Source: Alectoria sarmentosa
Taxonomy: Eukaryota; Ascomycota; Lecanoromycetes; Lecanorales; Parmeliaceae
NCBI GenBank assembly: GCA_009733775.1
Contig: WOGZ01000254.1
Span: 1-48,434, forward strand
Reading direction: 5' to 3'
DNA: 48,434 bases
In this document: one piece after another, positions 12,364 to 22,070 of the stretch
Layout of the letters: every line of letters begins with the position of its first letter
Position numbering within the stretch: the stretch's first letter is position 1
Position numbers and translations under genes: made by a program
Notes under the pieces: model-generated
What the model was told of the DNA's origin: nothing
What the model saw: only the letters and a program-made list of their open reading frames with translations
The model's database searches: none

Positions 12364-12929
12364 AAAAGCGTATATTATACGTTTTTTTAATCATTTCAAA
12401 TATTGAAATCTCATTTTTATTAATATATTATTTGAAATTAATTATAAATTAATGTTTATCGAAGAGATTTATGTGATTTTTAAAAAGTTTCGTGAAGAAT
12501 ATTAATTCGTTATAAGCTCTTTCATATACGTTATATTAAAAATTCATTTCAATATCATTTATGTTATTTTTTTGATTAATTAATATTTAATTAATTTTAT
12601 TTCAGCGCATTGAAATGCGATTATTCAAATCTTTCGATATTTTAAAAACACGATACATTATAAACTCGTATATAAAAGTTTTTTAAAAAATTTATTCGAT
12701 TATATTAATTTTAATTAAATTAAAAATTCAATTCGAAGATTCATTTTTAATTATTTGTTTAATTTGAATAATAACGTTATTAATTGATTAAATAAGTGTT
12801 AAATTATTATGATATTATTTATTTATAAGATAAAATATATTGATTAAACGCAAATTATTAAAAAAGTTATTTGATTAAAAAAAAATTTTAATTAATTTTT
12901 ACGATTTAACGATTCGAATCTTAAAATTA

Positions 12930-13130
12930 TTATAATCTTTAAAGATAATTAAAACGCAATCGTTTTTATAAAAAACATTTAATTTCATATTCGCATTAAA
13001 CACATTAACATCATTTATTATTTTATATGCAAAAAAATTAATAATGATATTGTGAATATTTAATATGTTTTTATTAATAAATAGATGATTAATGATTTTA
13101 TCAAAATCTTATATTTCGATAAGTTTATTA
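12930..13130 (+). pseudogene. Copia RNase H relic, element B
   Basis: The reading FHIRIKHINIIYYFICKK, followed by YVFINK and a stop, then MINDFIKIL, fits the C-terminal RNase H signature K-H-I-x3-Y-x-x-V-R-E ... T-x-K-Q-x-A-x-x-L-T-K. The same block occurs in element C (about 23180-23385) and, more distantly, in A. Gln-to-stop changes account for the breaks. Confidence 0.65.
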
Positions 13131-13206
13131 TCTTTAACGATATTCTTGAAATGAAAACAATTTCACATTATTCATTTAAGATTATTTAAATCGTTGTTTC
13201 AAAGAA

Positions 13207-13242
13207 GACGTTTAAGACGTTTAAGACGTTTAAAACGTTTGA
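13207..13242 (+). repeat. 9-bp tandem repeat, four units (GACGTTTAA)
   Basis: There are three perfect units of GACGTTTAA followed by a fourth, AACGTTTGA, just after the RNase H relic in the 3' tail of element B. I did not see an equivalent array in A or C. It is probably a local slippage expansion after insertion. Confidence 0.85.
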
Positions 13243-13899
13243 ATCGTTTTATTATCATTATTTAACGCCTTTAACTTTAAAAAAGCGATTTCATTGATTT
13301 TCACATTTCGAATAATCGATCGAGATCGAAATTATTCGCAAAACCTTAATTTTAATTTTAACGTGTTAAAATTTCGTTATATTATCATTATATCAAAAAT
13401 TAATTTATCGTTATTATAATTATATTGATAAACTTTACGAGTCTCTTTTCGAAACACTTATATTTATATTCGATTCAAATTTGACATTTACGACGTTATT
13501 TAAAAGGTCGTTGTTATCGTTTTTTCGTTAATTGTCTTGAATATTCTCATTAAAATCATTATATTTATATCTTTTAAGATTATTTTGCTTATATCTTTAA
13601 AGTTATCGTATTTATGCTCTTAAACGTTATTATCGTCATTATTATTATAAACATCGTTCGCATATACATTATTAATCATTATTATCAAACATCAATATCT
13701 TAAAACGATTTTCACGAATCTTATAGTCGATCGCATATATATATGCATATACATATATTATTCGAAATATTTCGTTCATTCGAAAAATTTATTTTCACAT
13801 ATATTTATTAATTATGTGTCGATCGATTTTTGATATGCATTAAATGATTTGCAAATAAATTTGTTAGAAAACGATTTTTCGTCAAAAAATGAATTTTTT

Positions 13900-14275
13900 T
13901 TTATGTGTTATCGTGACGGATATGTTTAAAAGAACATTATCGTTTTCAGATTTTCGATTTTCACTTTTCTTATTCGGCTTTGAACATCGCGAATTTCGAA
14001 TCTCGTTTTTTGAAATTCGAATGTTTATGAAAGAGGGGGATGATATATAAAAAATAAAAGTGATATGTAAGATAAAAGTGGTTTATAAAAAGATGATCAT
14101 TTTCTTTTTTTGAATTTTCATTATTTTTATTCGATTTTGAACATCGCGAATTTCGAATCTCGTGTTCAAAATTCGAATTTTTATAAAACGTATAAGAGAT
14201 AGAGGAAATGTATAAGAATGATTTTATATTAATTATTCTACGTTAAACTCATTGTAATTACCTTACGAGCGATAT
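13900..14275 (+). repeat. Duplicated 3' tail block of element B, ending in a truncation
   Basis: The motif GAACATCGCGAATTTCGAAT occurs at about 13982 and again at about 14142, matching the paired 116-bp units of element C (22211-22410, reverse strand). A preserved GAGGGGG run near 14032 corresponds to the G-runs of C. After a block matching C's first 25-bp repeats (ATTGTAATTACC at about 14251-14262) similarity fades. No LTR follows. Confidence 0.65.
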
Positions 14276-16734
14276 TACGTCTGGGAATTTTAAGTATATA
14301 ATCTGCTGATGTATTATTTTTCGCAATGAAACGAATTGCATAATAGCGCACAAACATCGAATAAATCACAATAATACATTAAATGCAACGATCATTGAAA
14401 AAAACTTAATAATACGAATAGCGTGTCATGTTATATAATTTATAATTAAAAACAATTAATTATCGAAATCTTCTTTTCATTGATTGAAAGTTGATTAATC
14501 ATTAAATTTTCATTTAATTTTCATTAATTCTTCGTTAATTTTTCATCAATTTCGAATTAATTTTATATAAATGTTCGTTTGCTTTAAAATTATTAATTTT
14601 AATATAATTTTAAGACTTTCGCTTAAAGTGCGCAATTATTTTATTATCAAAATTTTCGTTATTTTCAAAATTTTCGTTCGTTTAATAACGTTTATTTTAT
14701 ATATAACATATATAACGTTAAACGTTAAAAATTCGCAAATAATGTATAATTATCTTTAAATTTTTATTCATTTTTATTTTGCGCGATATCGTCAAGCATA
14801 AAAAAAAATTTATAAAAATATTTCATTTAATTGCATTATTTCATTAAATTTTCGATATTATTATTACTTTTTGATTCATTATCGAAAATCATTTATTTAT
14901 ACGATATTAAGATTTAAATTAAAAAAACAAATGAAATTATATCGTCGCATCTTTTATTTTTTTTTAACATTGCGATTTATACGTCAATTTCATTTTATTA
15001 AATAAAAATGTAAAGTTATCAAATCATTTCATTAAACAATACGCATTTTACATTTTCAAATAAAACTTTTGCGAAAAAACCTTTTTAAAATTTTATCATT
15101 TTTAATTAGATTAAACTCGAAATCAAAGCGTTTAATAATAAAAATCTTTATCATTTTAATAAAGAGCTTTATCGCGTTAATAATGATCTTTATTATTTAT
15201 AATTGAAAATTGTTTATTTTAAATTAACGATATTTGATCTTTATCGTTTAACGTTGAAAATTACTTTTTTTGAATTAATAATATGCATAATTATCAAGAA
15301 TTTTTTCATATAATATAAATTAAAGCGTTTATTAATATTATAATAATATAACATTTATTAATAAACTTTTAGCAAAAATACTAGTAATGAAGATAAAATA
15401 AAAAAATATAAAATAAACGAAAAATAACGAAAAATGCGTCTCACGTGTCTTTATCAAAATTCAAAAACATTATTTATATTATTTTAATTAACAACGTTAT
15501 TTTTTCTTGATATTTCAAATTGCATATCGTTATTTTTTCACATATCTTATAATGTCGTTATCGTTTTTTGATTTCAAATAATATCGAATTTATTCGTCAT
15601 TTTGCAAAACAATATACGTTATAACATTTTCTTATAAAACTTTACGATTATAATATATATTTTCGACGTACATATTAATTGTTTTAATTGATCGCGTTGA
15701 GATGCATAAATAAATGTTTTGCATTAATAAAAAAATTCAAATCAAAAAATTTGATATATTGATTTAATTTAAAATCGAAATTTATGTTGATGTTATTATA
15801 AATAAATTTGTGCGTATAAAAAATAACGTAATGAATAATTAATTTATAAATAATTCGAAAATATCTAAAAGAAAATATGAATATTTTGAAAATGTTTAAA
15901 AAAAATGAAAAATGTTTAAAATAAATTAATAAAGAAATATAACGTTTAAGCTTATAAAAATATTGCGCAAATGTCAAATCTTTAATATTTAATCTTTATA
16001 TCGTTTTGATAAATAATGCTCGTTGTCGTTATTTTTAAAAAATTTAAAAAAAATTTCAACTTCTTAAAATCCACATATGAAATATATATCGTTTCATTTC
16101 ACACATATTTTTTTCATCGTTATTATTAAAGAATTTCGATATTATTTCAAAAATCATTTTATTAACGCAAAAATGTTTTTTATATTTTAAAAAATCTCAT
16201 TTTAAGATATATCATTTGAAAAACAAACATTTTATTCATTATTTATCTTTTTATCATCACATTATAACGACGTTTTATTATTATTTTTCGATTTATTTCG
16301 ATAATATAACGATTTATGCATTTTAAAAATGAAGGATTTTATATTAAAGAGTGAATTGTTAATAAACGTATTGAGGAAACGTTATTTTTTTGTAAACATT
16401 TTTTAACGCGATGAATTATACGTTGAAATTGATTTTATGTTTTTATTATCGTTTTATATAATAATTTGAATTATAATGCAAATGTATAATTTTTTAATAA
16501 AATATAAATTAATGTCGTTAACGAACGAATGCATTTATTTTTTAAATTTATCAAAAATTCGTTAAATTAAAAATGTTAAAAAAAAATTCGAAAATTCGTT
16601 AAATTAAAGTGTGAATAAATATCAAGAATTTCATAAATTTAAAATTAAGATTTCGGATCATTCGCATATTGAGCTTCAAGTCTTTGCATTTTTTATAATT
16701 GTTTTTAAAGATTTGAATTATGCGTTATTTTTCT
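14276..16734. other. Unassigned AT-rich stretch between element B and the gypsy element
   Basis: Bases about 14276-14440 are less decayed (for example CGTCTGGGAATTTTAAG and AATAGCGCACAAACATCG) but match nothing else in the window. The rest is ordinary degraded sequence. A minus-strand open stretch at 15684-15977 (97 codons) has no motif I recognise. Its Phe/Ile/Tyr-rich composition is what RIP-altered sequence gives, so I do not call it a gene. Confidence 0.45.
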
Positions 16735-16906
16735 TGTTGATGTCCTGTTAAGGAAGCTATGCTCGAAGAATTCTGATTGTGAGTGTAAGATTGATTGTCG
16801 AGAAAGCTATGGAGAATTCTGTTCTTATAGACATATTTGCCAAGGCATTATCTCCGCCATCTCCGTTCCTTCCTTGTCAAAGATATTCATAACGATATCC
16901 GCAACA
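16735..16906 (-). repeat. Ty3/gypsy LTR (172 bp), 3' LTR of the minus-strand element
   Basis: This block is closely similar in the same orientation to 31118-31290. In element sense it begins TGTTGCGGATATCG and ends GGACATCAACA, giving TGTTG...CAACA inverted ends. It keeps GC-containing words such as CTCCGCCATCTCCGTTCCTT, so it is less mutated than its partner. The flanking five bases do not form a clear target-site duplication with those beyond 31290. No purine tract is seen beside it, so the inner border is less certain than the outer. Confidence 0.75.
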
Positions 16907-17254
16907 ATGTCAACAGAAAACAAGAAATCAGCGTTCTCGCTGTGGCAGAGGTATAAGCAAAGACATCACGGAAATATATTTCGGAAATATATTTCGTTCT
17001 TAGGCTTTGGGTAGAATTTGGAATTCGTTTTCGAGAACTTTCTCAAGAACTTTCTTTCATAATGTTTTAGCGGAATTAAAAATCCGATAATAAGAATCTT
17101 AAACCGATCTGAGACTATTTCTCCTTGAACGTTTTCGTTTTTTAATGAAAACAGTTTGCGGAGTTTCGAAAGTTTCGAAAATTATTTCGAAAAATGTTTT
17201 TTTGCGAAAGCGACCTCGTTTCTTTAAATTTGTTATGATAATAATCCTAAAATC
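16907..17254 (-). other. Better-preserved 3' untranslated part of the gypsy element
   Basis: This stretch lies between the chromodomain end and the 3' LTR and is visibly richer in GC than the coding part. It contains a 13-bp direct duplication of CGGAAATATATTT (about 16971-16996) and a second short duplication, GAACTTTCTC/GAACTTTCTT, near 17035-17060. A polypurine tract for plus-strand priming should lie at its left edge, but I cannot point to one. Confidence 0.5.
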
Positions 17255-17398
17255 ACATTTTTTTATGAAATTCTATGCTTTTTGAAATGTATATACGAGA
17301 TATCAAACGTTATGCTCGTTATCATAATTCTTTTATTTAATTAAATATTTGATGTTCTTTTCGATATCACGTTATTTTAAAAATCGCTCGATCTCGTA
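17255..17398 (-). pseudogene. Chromodomain relic at the end of gypsy pol
   Basis: The frame continues from the integrase C-terminus. It reads YEIERFLK, a stop, RDIEKNIKYLIK, a stop, KNYDNEHNV, a stop, YLVYTFQKA, a stop, NFIKK. This is the chromodomain pattern Y-E-V/I-E-x-I/L-L ... Y-L-V-K-W-K-x-Y ... x-N-x-W-x-P ... L, and the stops sit exactly where Trp is expected. TGG-to-TAG/TGA is a G-to-A change. Chromodomains at this place mark chromoviruses and are known to bind methylated histone H3 and steer integration to heterochromatin. This is one of the most secure domain calls in the window. Confidence 0.8.
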
Positions 17399-17677
17399 AG
17401 GTTTATGCTTATAAACAAAATCGAAATCGATATTTTTTTCGATTTCTTTTTCTATAAAAGAAGGATTTATATTACGAAAATATTTATACGAATCATTTTT
17501 CGACATAAATTTTAATTGAATTATCGACATTATGAAATAAATCTTCATAATTAATGAAAGTTTTAAACGATAAATGAGAGATTTCATCTTCTCGAAAATT
17601 GAGAACGAATCGATTTTTTGATAATATAATTTTCGATTATCAAGATTTAATATTTCGTATTTATAATATAAACGCAA
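17372..17677 (-). pseudogene. Gypsy integrase C-terminal region leading into the chromodomain
   Basis: About 100 codons are open on the minus strand. Conserved points include MRLYYKYEIL, LYYQKIDSFSIFEKMKSLIY (family: K-L-x-P-x-x-x-G-P-F-x-I-x-x-x-x-G-x-x-A-Y) and MSIIQLKFM (family: V-F-x-V-S-x-L-x-P). It ends HKPYEIERFLK, which begins the chromodomain. The GPF/Y-like part is altered to DSF. The ATG at 17677 is internal to the old polyprotein, not a start. This part supports DNA binding and targeting of integrase. Confidence 0.75.
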
Positions 17678-18189
17678 ATAAAGTATATTATATTATCACG
17701 TGTTAATTTCAAAATCATATGAAATTTATCGTAATAAATCTTTATAAAAATATTTGCGAATATAATAACATTTTCAATTTGTTTTCGTTTCATTTATCAT
17801 AAATAATTAAAATCCTTTTATAATAATTCAATAAATAATTCGAATATATTACGAATATTAAATTCGTAAAGAATTTCGTTCGATGATATTTTAATAAATT
17901 GATTTTTGAAATTATTCAAATTATTTATAAAATACGAAAAAACGAATGTTTAATTAATATCGAAATTGATCGTAATGAAATAACGAAATGCGATTTTTAT
18001 AATTTAATTCGTACGCTCGAATTACCTATTCGTTTGAAAATAATAAATTATTAAAATAAAAATTTTCGTTCTCAATTTATGAAAGATCGTTTATTATAAA
18101 TCTAATATGAATTTCGAATCTTTATCATTTATTATAACATAAAAAATTTCTTATCTTTATTATATAAGATTTATAAAAAAAATATTAAT

Positions 18190-18560
18190 TCATTTCGCAA
18201 CAATGTAAATAATCTTTTTAAATGTTAATAAGATTCTTTTAAAAAACTTGTTTGTTATTATAAATAAATTATCGAAATCGTTTATTGTTAACGAAAACGT
18301 AATTATGAAATTCATAATTATGATATAAAATGAGATTTTCGATTTATTAATAAAAATTATGCTCTCATAAAACTTATAACGCTTAATTTGATTTAATTCA
18401 CATTTTGAATAATAATTTATATATACCCGAAGGTGCTTCGATAAATGTTTCATATAAATAAAATTCATAATTCGATTATATGTTTTATAAAATCCTTTAT
18501 AATATTAACGATCGTGAATTAATTCGAAGATTTTTTTTTTAATGCATTAAAAATATATAA
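18190..18560 (-). pseudogene. Gypsy integrase zinc-binding and N-terminal catalytic core relic
   Basis: The frame reads HLRVYINYYSKCELNQIKR, matching the second half of the HHCC zinc-binding module, with C-x2-C read as Y-x2-C. It is followed by SFYIIIMNFI and IITNKFFKRILL, the two conserved strands of the DDE core (family: M-D-F-I and V-T-D-x-F-S-K). Both Asp residues are Asn here. Integrase would have joined the cDNA ends to host DNA. The open stretch 18190-18468 starts at an internal Met, and upstream similarity continues past a stop. The remaining core (to about 17700) is too decayed to place its residues. Confidence 0.8.
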
Positions 18561-19039
18561 TTTTTTCCGATTATTATAAAAGTTTATATAATAAATTAAT
18601 TTATTTCGAATCTTAAATCAAAAATTTAATCGATTATCGACGAAATCTTCGAAATAAAAATCGGAAATTTATTGCGATGAAATTTCTTTTGCAATGATAA
18701 AATTTTATAAAGATCGTGAAATGATAAATCTTTATAAAGGTTATAAGATCTTCTCAAATTGATCTAAAACAACTTCTTTCGTAACTCTTCAAATTATTTC
18801 GAAAATCTTATTTCATTATTCATTTTTGATATATTTAAAAATGAGACGTGATTTGAAATCATCGAACATTTTTATAAAAATAATATGATAGATAATAAAT
18901 AATTCCGCTTTTTTAAAAAATAACTTCTTTTTCATAAAATAAAAGTCTTATTCGATGATTTTCATTATTTGTTTATACAAAGTTTTCAATACTTTCGAAT
19001 CATTTTTCGATATCATAATAAGATTTTCTAAAAGACGTA

Positions 19040-19475
19040 ATAAAATATCAAAAACGATATTCGTTTTTTTTATTTTATAACGTATAAAAAGGTTAAACAT
19101 CGATAAATATTGAAAAGCGCGTATCAGGCGTAAATTGAATTTATTAATATTTAAAATAATGAGATTAATTTATCGAGATATTGATACGATAATAAAATAA
19201 TCGATGTACATTATTATAAACGATTTTTTGATAAATTTCATTATATATTATATCTTTTTAATTATCCAAATTATTTTAACAATTTTTAATTTCATAAATT
19301 AATAATTTTATTTCGCTTAATTAAATATTTTATTAATGAATATGATTAATTATACATTTGTGCGCGAGAAAGATCCGTCAAAATCGTCGATTATATAATA
19401 AATTATAATAACAAATCCTTATTTCTTAAAAGCGTTTAAATCGATATAAAAATGATGATTGAGATCGAAATGTAT
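19040..19475 (-). pseudogene. Gypsy RNase H relic
   Basis: The minus-strand translation contains HFDLNHHFYIDLNAFKK, a stop and GFVIIIYYI, matching the first catalytic strand (family: D-A-S-x-x-G-x-G). MYIDYFIIV follows in the middle, and LIRAFQYLSMFNLFIRYKIK then NIVFDILLRL come at the end (family: N-x-V-P-D-A-L-S-R). The final Asp survives as FDILLRL. A single stop at the expected Trp and others at Gln/Arg break the frame. It lies between RT and integrase, the gypsy order. Confidence 0.75.
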
Positions 19476-19789
19476 CAAGAAAATAAAATTGAAAAATGTT
19501 TTTTAAAAATCTTTGAAAATTCGAATTTTTATTTCGATAAATTCGTAAAACGCAATATTAAATTGACGTTTTCGAGAATAATCTTTTGATTTTTTGGGTT
19601 TTTTTTTTGATAAGATTCATTTTTTTTATTATAAAGAATTTGCTCATTGAATATACTTAAATATAAATAATCGAAATCAATCGATGAATTTTAAAAAAGT
19701 CTTCAATTATCATAATATTTCTGAAAAACGAAATATTATAATAATAACAAGTTTTTCTTCGAATATAAACAAATTCAAAAAATCGATTC

Positions 19790-20480
19790 GCTATTTAAGA
19801 AAAATCACGAAAAGATAATTTAAAAATGATTTTTTAAAATTAAAATTAATTCTTCTCTGACGAAAAAAAATAAACATTTTTTTAAAACAATTTAAATGCT
19901 TTGATAACGTTTTTAAAAAAACAATCATATTATTTATATAAACTTTAACAAATTCTCGAATGAATTTAAAAATCTTATTCATTTATTTTTGAACATATAA
20001 CGATGATTTCTTATATTTTATAAGGATAATATTATATTACTTTTATTTTCGATAAAAAACCATTATAAATTTATATCGATTTTTATAATGAATAAGAAAT
20101 TGATGAAAATAATCGTTTCCGTTCATCGTAAAAATGTAAGAAAATTCCGTTACAACAGAAATAATATTTGATTGCAATGATAACGAATAAAAATCGAATT
20201 TTGTGATCTTATTAAGACCTCGAATATTTATAACAATTCGATCTTTTCGAGAATCATCAAATAATTAATCTTCATATCACGAATATTGAATAATTATAAA
20301 ACGTAAATTAATTGATTCATTGCATTTTATCTTGTTTATAAAATTTATTAAACGTTTTATTAATAACGTTTTTATTCTTTTGATTGATAAAATAAATTCG
20401 AAAAGATTTGAATGCAAAATTTGACTTGAGAGATATAAACATTTATTTTTTTTCAAAAATATTCACGATAATATCTTAAT
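19790..20480 (-). pseudogene. Gypsy reverse transcriptase relic
   Basis: Conserved gypsy RT blocks follow each other on the minus strand. First is NEFLEIW with IFEKK, a stop and MFISL, the segment upstream of RT (family: P-E-x-x-W-M-R-I-P-L). Then come IVINIRGLNKITKFDFYSL (VVDIRGLN with Asp to Asn), EFSYIFTMNGNDYFHQFLI (family: Y-I-S-T-x-D-x-x-x-Y-F-H-Q-F), VYINNMIVFLKTLSKHL (catalytic Y-V/I-D-D with both Asp changed to Asn) and RRINFNFKKSFLNY. The open part 19791-19982 is only the last third. Order and spacing are normal for a fungal gypsy element. Confidence 0.85.
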
Positions 20481-20520
20481 TCATTTAAATCTCAAGAAAT
20501 TCGTTAATTATTGAAACAAT

Positions 20521-20733
20521 TTAAATGATCACTTTTAAAATATCATAAACGATAATGTTATTAAATATTACGTGTTTAAGATTCAGATCGATTTGAATCT
20601 CGAGCGTTTCAATCATAAAAATAATGATCTCAAAAATAATATTTTCAAACACGAAATTTTTAATCTCATACGTTTCAATCATAAAAATAATGATTTTAAG
20701 AATTATATTCTCGGGCATCGAATTCTTAAGCAT
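20521..20733 (-). pseudogene. Gypsy polyprotein spacer with a 69-bp internal duplication
   Basis: The minus-strand frame has two near-identical units, ENIILKIIIFMIETYEI and ENIIFEIIIFMIETLEI, 69 bp apart (CGTTTCAATCATAAAAATAA at about 20605 and 20674 on the plus strand). It then runs into the pre-RT segment. An in-frame duplication of 23 codons suggests a flexible spacer that expanded by slippage while the element was still coding. I do not see the protease active site here, so protease is not placed. Confidence 0.55.
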
Positions 20734-21557
20734 AAATCTTTATGTTAATTCGATGAATGCTATAATTGTTATCATAAAACCTTTAACGAAATTAAATTTT
20801 CATAATTTCACGTTTTTAATAATAAGAAATGCGTTAATAAAGATTATTAAAAAAGCATCGTTTTATTTATATTTATAAAATGATTCGAATCTTACTTTTC
20901 GAAACAAATGAATAAATGCGATCATAATATTATAAATCAATATTATTAAAATTATGAAATTTACGACGTGAACCAAAATTTCATTTATAAATTTAAAATC
21001 TTAAACATAATTTAATTCGAATAAAAAATCTCGATTTTTTGATATTGTATTATTATACGCGATAAATATTTTATAATAATATTTAATGTTATAATAATCA
21101 AGAACTTGATATAAATGATACATTTAAAATATAATTGAATTTATACGACAACGTCGATCGATATTTTAAATTTTTGATATTTATCGAACTTGACGATACG
21201 AGCTTTTAAATTTAAAATCATGTTTTAAAACGTCATGATATTCGTTTCGAGAAGAATATTAATCTTGAAATCGTTCACAAAATGCATCTTCATCGTGAAA
21301 CAAATTATTCTTATTATATTATTAATAACGCCGTTGATATATACAATTATCATAATATATTTATTTATATTAATGATTTTATTTCTCATTTCTCATATTA
21401 ATATAAACGAAATCATTTTTCTAATCTTCAACTCAAAAACATTCTTTAAAAAATATTCACGATTATCAAAAGTAATTTCACATTCGAAATTTGAAAAAAT
21501 ATCGCTTTTTTCCGCTTTAGAATTCGATAAATATCGGATTTTGAAAATAACATATTT

Positions 21558-21952
21558 TCAACTGCGGAAATTATAATTCGATTTAATAATTACATCACGT
21601 AATTTAACGATAAAATGAATAATTATAACAATTTTAATATTATTAATCATAAAAATAACGAATTTCTTAAACGAGATCGATATTTCGTCGATTTCGAAAA
21701 TTACGATATAAATTTTAAAAATTATATCAAAAACTTCGAAAATTATTTCGAAAATTTCAAAAATTGCTTCGAAAGCTTTGAAAATTGTTTCGAAAGTTTT
21801 GAAAACTACGTCGAAAGTTTTGGATTTTCGACAAGTTTTTCGCAAATGTTTAAAAAGTTTATTTTTTGATAAAAACGAAATATCATATTTGTTATAAAAA
21901 TGCTTAACTTTTTTATTAACGAAATGTATATTATTTATATCGTCATAATTAT
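21558..21952 (-). pseudogene. Gypsy polyprotein: C2HC zinc finger and tandem-repeat spacer
   Basis: The frame starts inside the copia LTR, so its apparent Met is not real, and the gypsy part begins at about 21952. A zinc-finger pattern lies at 21831-21896: Y-x2-Y-x12-H-x4-C within YNKYDISFLSKNKLFKHLRK. Each Tyr is one G-to-A step from Cys, giving C-x2-C-x12-H-x4-C. A finger of this kind before protease is, as far as I recall, a feature of some fungal gypsy polyproteins. A run of hexapeptide-like repeats follows (FKTFETIFKAFEAIFEIFE), where Phe probably replaces Ser. The opposite strand gives a similar-looking open frame by symmetry. Confidence 0.6.
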
Positions 21953-21957
21953 AAAAA

Positions 21958-22070
21958 TGTGGAAATATGATGTAGAACACTTAGTTTTATTACTCTAAGA
22001 GTGCTATGAAGGAAAGTGCGACCTATGCTACGGGCGCATGCGCCCGTATCACGTGACTTAAATTTCGACA
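21958..22070 (-). repeat. 3' LTR of copia element C (113 bp)
   Basis: On the plus strand it runs from TGTGGAAATATG to AATTTCGACA. In element sense it starts TGTCGAAATT and ends TTCCACA. It holds the perfect 18-bp palindrome ACGGGCGCATGCGCCCGT and the E-box-like TCACGTGA. It is hardly altered by C-to-T change. LTRs of this type carry the promoter and the poly(A) site, and 113 bp is very short for that job. Confidence 0.92.

Larger units (their letters stand above)
7319..14275 (+). mobile_element. Ty1/copia retrotransposon 'B', RIP-degraded, 3' LTR missing
   Basis: This plus-strand element has the copia order: LTR, leader, gag (about 9000-9275), protease (9894-10199), integrase (10411-11216), RT (11981-12363) and RNase H (about 12930-13130), then a 3' tail of about 1.1 kb. 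It matches element C along its length: LTR-to-RT distances are about 4.85 and 4.88 kb. The match to C ends near 14262-14275, inside the 25-bp repeat region just before where a 3' LTR should begin. The 3' end is therefore truncated. All coding parts carry multiple stops. Confidence 0.85.

Noticed and set aside
20624..21576. Plus-strand open stretches (20624-20878 and 21235-21576) resembling membrane proteins
   Set aside because: Ile/Leu/Phe-rich frames are what AT-rich decayed DNA yields. These are antisense to gypsy pol and have no family signature.
21615..21869. Plus-strand repeat protein rich in Phe-Glu-Asn
   Set aside because: It is the complement of the minus-strand tandem-repeat spacer of the gypsy polyprotein. 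The minus frame carries the zinc-finger pattern and joins the gypsy order.
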